The notes under the pieces: model-generated
The model's database searches: none
What the model saw: only the letters and a program-made list of their open reading frames with translations
Told to the model about the DNA's origin: nothing
Assembly (NCBI RefSeq): GCF_002211285.1
Contig: NZ_LOKX01000004.1
Coordinates: 143,775 to 207,774 of the forward strand
From: Rhizobium sp. R635
Lineage (GTDB): Bacteria; Pseudomonadota; Alphaproteobacteria; Rhizobiales; Rhizobiaceae
Direction of reading: 5' to 3'
DNA: 64,000 nucleotides
Program-made: the position numbers and the translations under genes
Shown: piece by piece, positions 1 to 9,157 of the stretch
Layout of the letters: every line of letters begins with the position of its first letter
How positions within the stretch are numbered: the first letter of the stretch is position 1

Positions 1-1307
<1,307 letters not shown>

Positions 1308-1326
1308 TTGATCCGGAGACGGTGTA

Positions 1327-1704
1327 ATGGACATAAGGCCGATCAAAAGCGCTGGCGATTTGGAATGGGCGCTTGGAGAAGTCGCTCCGTATTTCGACAA
1401 TCCGCCGCTGCAAGGCTCGGCTGATGCGGACAGGTTCGACGTGCTCTCCGATCTTATCGAAGCCTATGAAAACCGGCATTTCCCCACAATCGAACTGGAG
1501 CCGGTCGATTTCCTGCATGCCTTCATGGCGATGACCGGCCGCAGTCAAACTGACCTCGGCGAGGTCCTGGGTTCGCGCTCCCGCGCCTCGGAAATCCTGC
1601 ACCGCAAGCGTGCTTTGACGGTCGATATGATTTTCAAGCTCAACGAGGCATGGGGCGTTCCCGCCGAATGCCTCGTCAAGCCTTATCGCCTGGCCGTCGC
1701 TTAA
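1327..1704 (+). CDS. HigA-like helix-turn-helix antitoxin/regulator, orphan
   Basis: This 125-aa protein has an acidic N-terminal half and a C-terminal helix-turn-helix (about residues 75-115, around GRSQTDLGEVLGSRSRASEIL and the AWGVPAECLVKP end). The layout resembles the HigA family of antitoxins that repress their own higBA operon. A HigB toxin would be expected just upstream, but only 19 nt separate this gene from ligA, so no partner is present. It may be a relic or a recruited regulator. Its stop codon shares a TTAA palindrome with the stop of the convergent acetyltransferase gene. Confidence 0.75.
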   Translation: MDIRPIKSAGDLEWALGEVAPYFDNPPLQGSADADRFDVLSDLIEAYENRHFPTIELEPVDFLHAFMAMTGRSQTDLGEVLGSRSRASEILHRKRALTVDMIFKLNEAWGVPAECLVKPYRLAVA

Positions 1705-2237
1705 GCCCTCAGCCGCGCCATCGTATAGGCGTCGACATACTCTCCGGCCCGATAGCCGAATGCGCGCAGAAGCCCTTCCTTCTCGAAACCGAATTTTTCG
1801 TAGAGGGCGATCGCGGCCTCATTGTCGGTGTAGACGGTCAGTTCCAGCCGCTTGACGTCGAGCCAGTCGTCGGCGGCGTCGACCATGGCGCCAAGCAAGA
1901 TACGGCCGAAACCGCGGCCGGTGAAATCGTCATGCACGCCCATGCCGATGCTGGCGACGTGCTGCCGGCGGCCGCCGAGGCGGTTGAGGCCGCAATTGCC
2001 GACGATCTTGCCATCCACGGTGACGACGAGGTTGAGCGCGCCCGGCGAGGGATTTTCCATGTTCTTGCGGACTTCCTCGACCCGCTGGTACGGCGGCCGC
2101 AGGGTGCCGGCGCGATAGCCCGGCAGGTTGATGAGATCGGTGATCTCCTCGGCGTCGGAAAGACGCACGGCGCGCACGACGACGCCATTCGGCAGGCGCG
2201 CTCGGTCGCGGGGTTCATTCTCTTCGTTTTCAGACAT
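1701..2237 (-). CDS. GNAT family N-acetyltransferase
   Basis: This 178-aa protein has the GNAT fold: an N-terminal strand region (VVVRAVRLSDAEEITDLIN), the acetyl-CoA loop region around GVHDDFTGRGFGRILLGAMVDAA (about residues 100-122), and the C-terminal LTVYTDNEAAIALYEKFGFEKEG motif. This last motif is typical of RimI/PhnO-like and L-amino-acid acetyltransferases. The substrate cannot be read from sequence. The gene stands alone and converges on the HigA-like gene with a 4-bp overlap at the stops. Confidence 0.9.
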   Translation of the reverse strand: MSENEENEPRDRARLPNGVVVRAVRLSDAEEITDLINLPGYRAGTLRPPYQRVEEVRKNMENPSPGALNLVVTVDGKIVGNCGLNRLGGRRQHVASIGMGVHDDFTGRGFGRILLGAMVDAADDWLDVKRLELTVYTDNEAAIALYEKFGFEKEGLLRAFGYRAGEYVDAYTMARLRA

Positions 2238-2510
2238 GGGGTGGCCTCCTTGGGTTTCAGGGGAGGAGAGCCGGCTTTTTCGAAAACCCTGCTCGCCTCG
2301 GCAGGGTTCTCGGGATGATCGAACGGCTAGTGACGCACCATCGCTCCCGCGTGCCCTGGAAGGGTCGTGGCGATATGATGCATGGTCGATGTCACAGAGT
2401 TGATCATGCGTGGAAGTTTCCCCATTTGCGTGCAGATGTCAACAGGTCGGAATTTGCCTTCGCCTGCAGCTCAGATTATTCCGGTAGGGCAGACGATTCG
2501 GATTTTGCCG

Positions 2511-3101
2511 TTGAAGACCATCGCCATCGATTTCGAGACAGCCAACGAGCAGCGCGGCAGCGCCTGTTCCGTCGGCCTTGCCTGGATCGAGGACGGGCAG
2601 GTGACGCGGGTCGAGGAACGCTTGATCCGACCGAAGCAGATGCGCTTTTCCGGGATGAATATCGCGATCCACGGCATCCGGCCGGAGCATGTCGAGGATG
2701 CACCCGAGTTTCCCGAAGTGATGGACGAATTCCACGACGATTTCAGGGGCGCGACGATGATCGCGCATAACGCCGCCTTCGATTTCAGCGTCTGGCGGTC
2801 GAGCCTCGATCTCTACCGGCAATCCTATCCCGAGCTCACCTATCTCTGCAGCCTGAAAATGGCGCAGCGGATATGGCCGCATTTCCTCTCGCACCGGCTG
2901 AACCTGATCGCCGAGCATCTCGGCCTGCGTTTCATGCACCACAACGCCGCCGAGGATGCGGCGGTCTGCGCGGCTGCGGCCATCGAGATGGCGAAGGCAG
3001 TCAAGGCAAAGGCGGTGGAGGCGATCCCGGCGCTGATCGGCATGACGCCGGGGCGGCTGATGGCGCGGGGTTACGAGCCCTGCACCTGCCGGAAGGCTTG
3101 A
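2511..3101 (+). CDS. DnaQ-family 3'-5' exonuclease (DNA pol III epsilon-like)
   Basis: The protein has an RNase-T/DnaQ exonuclease domain covering nearly its full length. Exo I is IAIDFETANEQRGSACSVGLAW near the N-terminus, Exo II is the IAHNAAFDFSVW segment, and Exo III is HNAAEDAAVCAAAAIEM, so the DEDDh acidic residues are present. The start is probably the TTG at 2511 (LKTIAIDFE, 196 aa). An in-frame upstream start at 2382 would add about 43 residues with no domain character. It is likely an accessory proofreading or repair nuclease. It is too short for PolC and lacks the epsilon C-terminal tail. Confidence 0.88.
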   Translation: MKTIAIDFETANEQRGSACSVGLAWIEDGQVTRVEERLIRPKQMRFSGMNIAIHGIRPEHVEDAPEFPEVMDEFHDDFRGATMIAHNAAFDFSVWRSSLDLYRQSYPELTYLCSLKMAQRIWPHFLSHRLNLIAEHLGLRFMHHNAAEDAAVCAAAAIEMAKAVKAKAVEAIPALIGMTPGRLMARGYEPCTCRKA

Positions 3102-3179
3102 GCGCCGCGACGCCCTCGCGATTTCTTGCAAAGCATGGGGGCATGCCTATCTAGAATGCGGATTATCCAGGGAGCCGCC

Positions 3180-3671
3180 ATGTCCAAGCTCAGCACGTTT
3201 TTTCTCGCCGCCTTTTCTTTCGCCGCCATCTCCGCAGGCACCGCCTCGGCCGAAGTCGTCGGCAAGGTCGGGGTCGACTGGATCGGCAACGACATCATCG
3301 TCGAGGCGGTCTCCGATCCCGAAGTCAAGGGCGTCACCTGCCACGTCACCTATTTCGACCGCAGCCTGATCGACCGGTTCAAGAACGGCAACTGGTTCGA
3401 AGATCCCTCCAACAATTCCATCGCCTGCCGGCAGACCGGGCCGATCGAGATCGGCAATATCGACCTCTCCAAGGACGGCAGCGAAGTGTTCCGCCAGGGC
3501 ATGTCGCTCATCTGGAAGACGCTGGTCGTCAACCGCATCTACGACAAGACCAACGACACGCTGATCTATCTTGCCCATTCCAGGGAACTGACGGATGGCT
3601 CGGCGAAGATGTCGATTTCGACCATTCCGCTCTATGGGCAGAATGTGACTTGGAAGAATGGGAAGCCGTAA
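3180..3671 (+). CDS. creA: CreA family periplasmic protein
   Basis: This 163-aa protein has a clear N-terminal signal peptide ending near TASA at residue 21. The mature part matches the CreA family (VGKVGVDWIGNDIIVEAVSDPEVKGVTCHVTYFDRS, SIACRQTGPI, SLIWKTLVVNRIYD). The family is conserved in proteobacteria but its biochemical role is unknown. An ATG at 3180 preceded by GGGAGCC fits the signal peptide and is preferred to an in-frame ATG at 3126. It stands alone, followed by an inverted repeat element. Confidence 0.9.
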   Translation: MSKLSTFFLAAFSFAAISAGTASAEVVGKVGVDWIGNDIIVEAVSDPEVKGVTCHVTYFDRSLIDRFKNGNWFEDPSNNSIACRQTGPIEIGNIDLSKDGSEVFRQGMSLIWKTLVVNRIYDKTNDTLIYLAHSRELTDGSAKMSISTIPLYGQNVTWKNGKP

Positions 3672-3689
3672 GGGTGGGGTTCTCATCAT

Positions 3690-3838
3690 AAAAGACCCCG
3701 CCCCAAACCCCTCCCCACAAGGGGGAGGGGCTTAAACTGCCGCACCCGCACTCCAAATCTTTGACCTTTCGGTAGGGACGAGACGGTGCCTCAGGTTAGT
3801 CCCTCCCCCTTGTGGGGAGGGGGTGGGGAGGGGTTTTT
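3690..3838. repeat. Intergenic inverted repeat with 20-bp perfect arms
   Basis: The arms at 3710-3729 and 3801-3820 are exact reverse complements, built of C/G runs around a CCACAAGGGGG core. They are separated by 71 bp. Flanking CCCCAAACCCC and GGGGAGGGG tracts extend the symmetry. It lies between creA and cheW and looks like a mobile-type rhizobial palindromic element rather than a gene. Confidence 0.7.
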
Positions 3839-3878
3839 ACGTAAAGTCGGAAACCATGCTCTCGACATCAAACAAAAA

Positions 3879-3901
3879 AGGCCCGGACGAGCCGGGCCTT
3901 T
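3879..3901 (-). terminator. Rho-independent terminator of the MCP-cheW operon
   Basis: A hairpin with stem AGGCCCGG/CCGGGCCT and loop ACGA is flanked on the cheW-transcript side by a run read as T residues (plus-strand AAAAAA at 3874-3879). It lies 21 nt beyond the cheW stop codon and can terminate the leftward operon. Confidence 0.8.
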
Positions 3902-3921
3902 CAACATCAGTGTAGAGAATA

Positions 3922-4392
3922 TCAAGCAGCCTGCGACAGCTCGTCGGCGATGACCGTGTCGAGGTTGAGGAAGCAGACCATGGTCTTCTCCAGTGCGACG
4001 ATGCCGCGGCAGAAGGCGCGCTGGGCTTCCGGGATGATTTCCGGCGGCGGCTGCAGGTCTTCGCTCTTGATGGTCATCATGTCGGAAACCTGCTCGACCA
4101 GCAGACCGACCAGCTTGCCGGCGATGTCGGTGACGATGATCGCCGAGCGCTCGGAGGGTTCGGTCATTTTCATGCCGAGACGGCAGGCCATGTCGATGAC
4201 GGGAATGACCGCGCCGCGCAGGTTGATGAGGCCGAGAACGTAGGGCGGAGTGTGCGGCATCGGCGTCACCGGCGCCCAGCCGCGGATTTCGCGGATGGCC
4301 ATGATGTCGATGCAGAATTCCTGATCGCCCAGGTGGAACGAAACGATTTCGAGATAAGAGCCCGACTGCTTGATGGCATTGTTGTTGTTCAT
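3922..4392 (-). CDS. cheW: Chemotaxis adaptor protein CheW
   Basis: CheW couples chemoreceptors to the histidine kinase CheA. This 156-aa protein is a single CheW domain, with EIVSFHLGDQEFCIDIMAIREIRGW at the N-terminus and the YVLGLINLRGAVIPVIDM segment typical of the receptor-binding face. It starts 2 nt after the chemoreceptor stop, so the two genes are co-transcribed. No cheA, cheY or cheB is in the window, so this pair probably feeds an array encoded elsewhere. Confidence 0.95.
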   Translation of the reverse strand: MNNNNAIKQSGSYLEIVSFHLGDQEFCIDIMAIREIRGWAPVTPMPHTPPYVLGLINLRGAVIPVIDMACRLGMKMTEPSERSAIIVTDIAGKLVGLLVEQVSDMMTIKSEDLQPPPEIIPEAQRAFCRGIVALEKTMVCFLNLDTVIADELSQAA

Positions 4393-4394
4393 GA

Positions 4395-6359
4395 TCAGAA
4401 TTCTTCCCAGTTGTCCCCGGCGGGAGCGGCGATGGCTTTGGCGGCAGAACCGCCGTTGAATGCGCCCGCGACTTTGCCGATCAGGCTGCGTGCGGGAGAA
4501 GGTCTCGAATGCGAGGCGGCGGTTGCCTCTCGCGGCGTTTGCCGGGCGCTCATGCCCTCGCCGATTTTGAACTGCTTGACCAGCTGCGTCAGGTTTTCCG
4601 CGTCGATGGCGAGCGTATGGCTTGCGGCATTCGTCTCTTCCACCATGGCCGCGTTCTTCTGCGTGACCTGATCCATCTGGCTGATCGAAGTATTGATTTC
4701 GTTCAATCCAACCGATTGTTCGCGCGCAGAGGTTACGATTGATTTAACGTGTTCGTCGATGCGCAGAACATCTTCGCCGATCTGGCGAAGGGCTTCACCG
4801 GCAGCCGTCACCAGCTCGCCGCCGGTCTTCACCTCATCGCCGGATTTTCCGATCAAGGCCTTGATATCCTTGGCAGCGCCCGCGGCGCGGCCGGCAAGTT
4901 CACGCACTTCCTGGGCGACGACGGCAAAACCCTTGCCGGCTTCGCCGGCACGCGCGGCCTCGACGCCGGCGTTGAGCGCGAGCAGGTTCGTCTGGAAGGC
5001 GATCTCGTCGATGACGTTGATGATCTTGCCGATCTCGCGGGAAGCGCCTTCGATTCGCTGCATTGCGGCCATCGCATCGCCGACGACGATGTCGGACTTG
5101 GCGGTATTCTGCCGGGTGTGCGAGACCATGTGGCCGACTTCCTCGGCGCGGCTGGTGGCGTTGCGCACGGTGGCGGTGATCTGGTCGAGGGCGGCGGAGG
5201 TCTCTTCCAGGGAGGCGGCCTGCTGTTCCGTGCGCTTGGCGAGATCGTCGGCGGCGGCGCGCATCTGGCGGCTGTTGGCTTCGATCGAGCTGCTGTTGAC
5301 GGCAATGTCGCTCATCGCCTTGCGCAGCGTCGCGGTCGTCTGGTTGAAGTCCAGGCGCAGGCGGTCGAGTTCTTCGCGGAAAGGCTGGTCGATCGTCACG
5401 GTCACGTCGCCGCCCGACAGACGGGTGAGGCCGGCGCCGAGGGCGGTGACGGCGGCGTTGAGCGCCTCGGCGTCGGCGAGCTTGGCGGCTTCGCGGGCAT
5501 GGTGCTCCGCGTCGCTGCGTTGCCTGTCGCTCTGGCTCTGCGCCTCGAGGTCACGCTTCTCGATTGCGGCAAGGCGGAAGGCGTCGGCGGCGCGGGCCAT
5601 TTCGCCGATCTCGTCGCCTCGGGTTTTTTCCGCAACGTTGCTGGCAAGATCGCCGCTCATGATGCGCTGCATGCTTTCGCTGACGGCCGCGATGCCGCGG
5701 CGGATCGATCCGCCATGGACATATTGCAGGACGGCCATGGTGAGGATGGCGAGGATGCCGAGCCCGATCTGTAGGTAGAGGGCGCCTTGCGCTATGGCAT
5801 TGGCGGCCTGGACATGCTGATGGGCGAAGGCCGCGCCGTTTGCCGCAAGCTTGTCGAGCGTATTGGTCAGCTCTTCGCCGGCACCGTCGATCGTATCGTC
5901 GATCTTGTCGAATTCAGGGTCGGACGCGCCCTGCTGAACCAGCGCGACGAGATCGACCTGGATCGCCTTGCCCATTGCGGCGACGTCGCTATCGTAACTC
6001 TTCAGCAACTCGGCATTGTTCATCTCGCCGGCAAGCAGATGTATGTCTTTCGAGCCGTTGGAAAGTGTGGCAAGCGAATCGGCCATCAGCTTGATGCGTT
6101 CCGGCTGTACCGCCTTGTCGTCCTTGTCGACGATGGTGTCCATCGCGGCCAGCACCAGGGTGAGGTTCGCAAGCCGCATGTCGTCGATGCGGTCGACGCT
6201 CGCCTGGATCTCGCTGGCGCGACGCAGGCCGGCGTCGACGCGCGCGTTTTCATACCAGCCGACGCCGAGCATCGTTCCGAAGCCGAGAAAGGCGGCTGCG
6301 CCGAGCGTCCAGAGCCGCTGGCTGACCGACAGGCTCTTGCGCACTGCTGAATTCGTCAT
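4395..6359 (-). CDS. Methyl-accepting chemotaxis protein
   Basis: This transmembrane chemoreceptor (654 aa) has one membrane segment near residues 19-35, a helical periplasmic sensor of about 160 residues, a second membrane segment ([21 protein letters not shown]), a HAMP linker, and a long signalling hairpin. The tip is [36 protein letters not shown]. It ends in NWEEF, matching the NWxxF pentapeptide that tethers CheR and CheB, so it is probably an adapting high-abundance-type receptor. The ATG at 6359 is chosen because a GGAGGGG ribosome site precedes it. A TTG 18 nt upstream overlaps that site and is unlikely. The ligand is unknown. Confidence 0.95.
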   Translation of the reverse strand: MTNSAVRKSLSVSQRLWTLGAAAFLGFGTMLGVGWYENARVDAGLRRASEIQASVDRIDDMRLANLTLVLAAMDTIVDKDDKAVQPERIKLMADSLATLSNGSKDIHLLAGEMNNAELLKSYDSDVAAMGKAIQVDLVALVQQGASDPEFDKIDDTIDGAGEELTNTLDKLAANGAAFAHQHVQAANAIAQGALYLQIGLGILAILTMAVLQYVHGGSIRRGIAAVSESMQRIMSGDLASNVAEKTRGDEIGEMARAADAFRLAAIEKRDLEAQSQSDRQRSDAEHHAREAAKLADAEALNAAVTALGAGLTRLSGGDVTVTIDQPFREELDRLRLDFNQTTATLRKAMSDIAVNSSSIEANSRQMRAAADDLAKRTEQQAASLEETSAALDQITATVRNATSRAEEVGHMVSHTRQNTAKSDIVVGDAMAAMQRIEGASREIGKIINVIDEIAFQTNLLALNAGVEAARAGEAGKGFAVVAQEVRELAGRAAGAAKDIKALIGKSGDEVKTGGELVTAAGEALRQIGEDVLRIDEHVKSIVTSAREQSVGLNEINTSISQMDQVTQKNAAMVEETNAASHTLAIDAENLTQLVKQFKIGEGMSARQTPREATAASHSRPSPARSLIGKVAGAFNGGSAAKAIAAPAGDNWEEF

Positions 6360-6743
6360 AAAAAGACCCCTCCACAAACCGCTCGGGTTTGTGCTTTCCT
6401 ACCCTCATGCGGACGTCCGGGGTTTTCGCCACTCGGCAGACATCATGTCAGAACGGCACGATAGGGCCGCACGCACTGTTAAATATAGATATGACGGCTT
6501 AAGTCTTTCCTAACGATATGTGTCTCGCCATTACCTGTTCGGCTTGAGATAAAACATTCAAAATATGAGGTTTTTTGATTCATGTCAAAAGCGGCGCGGC
6601 GATTTTCGGCCTGATCCGGTGAGACAATAAATCACGGGTCAGAAAACATATTCTTGAATTGCGTGCATCCGGCCGAGACTATAATCACGCGAAACGCGCA
6701 AGGGGTGGGCGGCGCATATCCGCCCGGATCGAGGTTCATGCCA
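6360..6743. other. Intergenic region between MCP and SCO1 genes
   Basis: This 384-nt divergent intergenic region is AT-richer around 6480-6660 and must hold the promoters of both flanking genes. A small hairpin, GGGCGG/CCGCCC with a 7-nt loop (6707-6725), lies just before the SCO1 start. No supported gene was found. Confidence 0.6.
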
Positions 6744-7346
6744 ATGAAGACATTCCGCATCGTCATCTGGGTCGCCGTGGTGGTCCTCGCCGGGGCTCTC
6801 GGCTTTTTGACGCTTTATCCCATGAAATCGCGGGACGCCGTGTCGGAGGCAGCCTTCGGCGTGCCATTCACCCTGGTCTCCCAGAGCGGTCAGCCGATCA
6901 CCGAGCAGGCGCTGCGCGGCAAGCCGACGGCGCTGTTCTTCGGCTTCACCCATTGCCCCGAAGTCTGCCCGACGACCCTCTTCGAGCTGGACGGCTGGAT
7001 GCAGAAGGTCGATCCGGACGGCACCAAGCTTCAGGCCTATTTCGTCACCGTCGATCCCGAGCGCGACACGCCCGAGATCATGAACGAGTACGTCTCCAAC
7101 GTTTCCAAGCGCATTACCGGCATTTCAGGCCCGCCGGACAAGATCGCCGAGGTCATCAAAGGCTATCGTGTCTATGCCAAGAAGGTGCCGGTCGACGAAA
7201 AGGACCCGAACGGCGATTACACGATGGATCACACCGCCTCCGTCTTCCTGCTCGATTCGGCCGGGCGTTTTTCCGGAACGATCGCCTATGGCGAAAACCC
7301 CGACACGGCGATAAAGAAGCTGGAGAATCTCGCCAGCAAAGGGTGA
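6744..7346 (+). CDS. SCO1/SenC family copper chaperone
   Basis: SCO proteins deliver copper or reduce cysteines during assembly of the CuA site of cytochrome c oxidase. The 200-aa protein has an N-terminal membrane anchor (TFRIVIWVAVVVLAGALGFLTLYP) and a thioredoxin-like domain. That domain carries the copper ligands of the CPEVC motif (FGFTHCPEVCPTTL) and the distal histidine in YTMDHTASVFLLD. ATG 6744 lies 9 nt after GAGG; ATG 6738 is an alternative. It stands upstream of prmA but is separated by 54 nt. Confidence 0.93.
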   Translation: MKTFRIVIWVAVVVLAGALGFLTLYPMKSRDAVSEAAFGVPFTLVSQSGQPITEQALRGKPTALFFGFTHCPEVCPTTLFELDGWMQKVDPDGTKLQAYFVTVDPERDTPEIMNEYVSNVSKRITGISGPPDKIAEVIKGYRVYAKKVPVDEKDPNGDYTMDHTASVFLLDSAGRFSGTIAYGENPDTAIKKLENLASKG

Positions 7347-7400
7347 TCGGGCGCTGGCCCGGCCGGCGGCGGGCAATGGAAACGGGAAAGACCGCCTATC

Positions 7401-8279
7401 GTGAGTGAAATCCGCCTTTACGTGTCCACCACCGAAAGCGAGGCCGAACGGATCCTCGATCTCCTGAGCGAGGTCTTCGGCGAAGAAGACTTTGCCATCG
7501 GCACCACCGAGGTCGATGAGAAGAAGGATATCTGGGAGGCCTCGGTCTATATGATGGCCGAGGACGAGGCGGAAGTGCGCTCCCGCGTCGAGGCGGCGCT
7601 GGAGATCGCCTTTCCCGATGCCCGCCTTCAGCGCGAAGTCATTCCCGATGTCGACTGGGTGGTGAAATCGCTGGAAGGGCTGAAGCCCGTCAGGGCAGGG
7701 CGCTTCCTCGTGCATGGATCGCATGACCGCGACAAGGTCCGCTCCGGCGACATCGCCATCGAGATCGATGCCGGCCAGGCCTTCGGCACCGGCCATCACG
7801 GCACGACGGCCGGCTGCCTTGAAGTGATCGACGCCGTGGTGCGCTCGCGCCGGGTCCGCAACGCGCTCGATCTCGGCACCGGCAGCGGCGTGCTGGCGAT
7901 CGCCGTGCGCAAGCTCAGGAACATTCCGGTGCTTGCGACCGACATCGATCCGGTGGCGACGAAGGTCGCGGCCGAGAATGTGCGCCGCAACGGCATTGCG
8001 TCCGGCATCGTCGCGAGGACTGCGCCCGGCTTTCATTCGACCGCCTTTTCCGAGCACGGTCCCTTCGATCTCATCATCGCCAACATCCTCGCCCGGCCGC
8101 TGATCCGCATGGCGCCGCAGCTTGCGGCCCATCTTGCGCCGGGTGGTTCGGTGATCCTTTCGGGGATTCTGGCCGCGCAGCGCTGGAAGGTGATCGCCGC
8201 CTATAGCGGCGCAAGGCTTCGCCACGTCAGGACGATCTGGCGGAATGGTTGGGTGACGATCCATTTGGATCGGCCTTGA
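7401..8279 (+). CDS. prmA: Ribosomal protein L11 methyltransferase PrmA
   Basis: PrmA trimethylates ribosomal protein L11 using S-adenosylmethionine. The 292-aa protein has the SAM-binding glycine motif ALDLGTGSGVLAIA, an adjacent IDAGQAFGTGHHGTTAGCLE segment highly typical of PrmA, and the NILARPLIRMAP motif that replaces the NPPY of other methyltransferases. Its N-terminal substrate domain is acidic. It starts with GTG at 7401. Confidence 0.95.
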   Translation: MSEIRLYVSTTESEAERILDLLSEVFGEEDFAIGTTEVDEKKDIWEASVYMMAEDEAEVRSRVEAALEIAFPDARLQREVIPDVDWVVKSLEGLKPVRAGRFLVHGSHDRDKVRSGDIAIEIDAGQAFGTGHHGTTAGCLEVIDAVVRSRRVRNALDLGTGSGVLAIAVRKLRNIPVLATDIDPVATKVAAENVRRNGIASGIVARTAPGFHSTAFSEHGPFDLIIANILARPLIRMAPQLAAHLAPGGSVILSGILAAQRWKVIAAYSGARLRHVRTIWRNGWVTIHLDRP

Positions 8280-8318
8280 TTACGAGGCTCAAACTCGCCT
8301 TGAAACGTATGCTGTCCT

Positions 8319-8505
8319 TAGGGCGGGGCCACTCCTCCTCTCCCTCATTCCTGTGCCTGTCACAGGAATCCAGCCACCGCGCGTCCGCGCGGTGAATGAC
8401 TCCATACGCGTTGGAGAGAGTCTCCCGCGCCCAAAGACTTGGGCGCACTGGATTCCTGTGACGAGCACAGGAATGAGGGAGGAGAGGTTTGCGCGCCCCA
8501 TAGAA
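8319..8505. repeat. Composite palindromic repeat cluster, copy A
   Basis: Several hairpins lie head to tail: CATTCCTGTG/CACAGGAAT at 8345-8369, CCGCGCG/CGCGCGG near 8374-8393, GCGCCCAA/TTGGGCGC at 8427-8446, and ATTCCTGTG/CACAGGAAT with spacer ACGAG at 8452-8474. The last unit and its flank (GAATGAGGGAGGAGA) recur at 37186-37220, showing a dispersed repeat family. Confidence 0.8.
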
Positions 8506-8564
8506 CAGAGCTGCTTTTGGCACCGTCCAAAAAATCAGAAAGGTGCCTTCAACACAAAAACAAA

Positions 8565-8589
8565 AAGGCGGCGCCGATGGCACCGCCTT
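8565..8589 (-). terminator. Terminator after the 57-aa gene / candidate sRNA
   Basis: Read leftward, AAGGCGGTGCC pairs with GGCGCCGCCTT (one non-Watson-Crick position) and is followed by TTTTTGTTTTT. This is a strong intrinsic terminator for transcription on the minus strand. Confidence 0.85.
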
Positions 8590-8700
8590 GGACCGGTCTA
8601 TCCGGTCAATGCCCGCGAGCTCGAAGGAGGAGTGCTCGAGCGGGCTCTACTGCATTCCAATAGGCCGGTCCGGGGAGGGAGGAGGAGACGGACAGGCCTT
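8565..8700 (-). ncRNA. Candidate structured RNA with two anti-SD loops
   Basis: The minus-strand segment folds into hairpin 1 (8663-8698, GGCC-GUCCG stem with one mismatch and a 16-nt loop rich in CUCC), hairpin 2 (8611-8645, GCCCGC-GAGC stem whose loop holds CUCCUCC), and the terminator hairpin. CUCCUCC is complementary to ribosome-binding sites. Unpaired CUCC loops are a hallmark of alphaproteobacterial trans-acting RNAs such as the alpha-r14/suhB type. A 12-bp helix between 8660-8671 and 8590-8601 would compete with hairpin 1. It could be an independent sRNA or a processed 3' UTR of the 57-aa gene. The 5' end is not known. Confidence 0.5.
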
Positions 8701-8705
8701 CAGAC

Positions 8706-8879
8706 TCAGAACGCGTAGCTGGGAGCGCCCTTGTGCCGCGTGGCGCGCTGGCCGGTGCCGAGCAGCTTGAGGCTGTCGTCGTTCTGCGGGCGGCGGGCGC
8801 CGATGATGTGACGCACGGTCTGGCGTTCGCCAGCCTGCACCGGGCTGCTGTATGCGAAGCGCGAGAGAGAGGCGGTCAT
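8706..8879 (-). CDS. Small basic protein of unknown function (57 aa)
   Basis: An intact 57-codon frame begins MTASLSRFAYSS and ends GAPSYAF. It is rich in arginine and lysine and has no membrane segment. A good ribosome site (AAAGGA) lies about 8 nt before the ATG, and a terminator follows beyond a structured 3' region. I do not recognise the family. The good start site and clean end support a real gene, but the reading frame could also be incidental within a leader for the downstream RNA element. Confidence 0.55.
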   Translation of the reverse strand: MTASLSRFAYSSPVQAGERQTVRHIIGARRPQNDDSLKLLGTGQRATRHKGAPSYAF

Positions 8880-9157
8880 TTCAAAAAATCCTTTGTTTGC
8901 TGGTTCGTCCGAACCGTTCGATGGCTGCTATATAGCTATTCTGAAACGCGGAGGCAGAGGGTTTCGCTCATGGGAGCCATGCGGCAAATGCATAAAGCGT
9001 GCCAAATTAACTTTTGCCGTCACAGTTCTGTCAAAATATTGAGCGGGCTCAACGGTTTCGACTCGTTTTGTCGCTTTTTCTCCCCATCGATTGAAATTTC
9101 GCTAACATGGCGGCCATCCCCTTAACCGGATTCGTCTCAACCATTCGGGTTTCCAGC

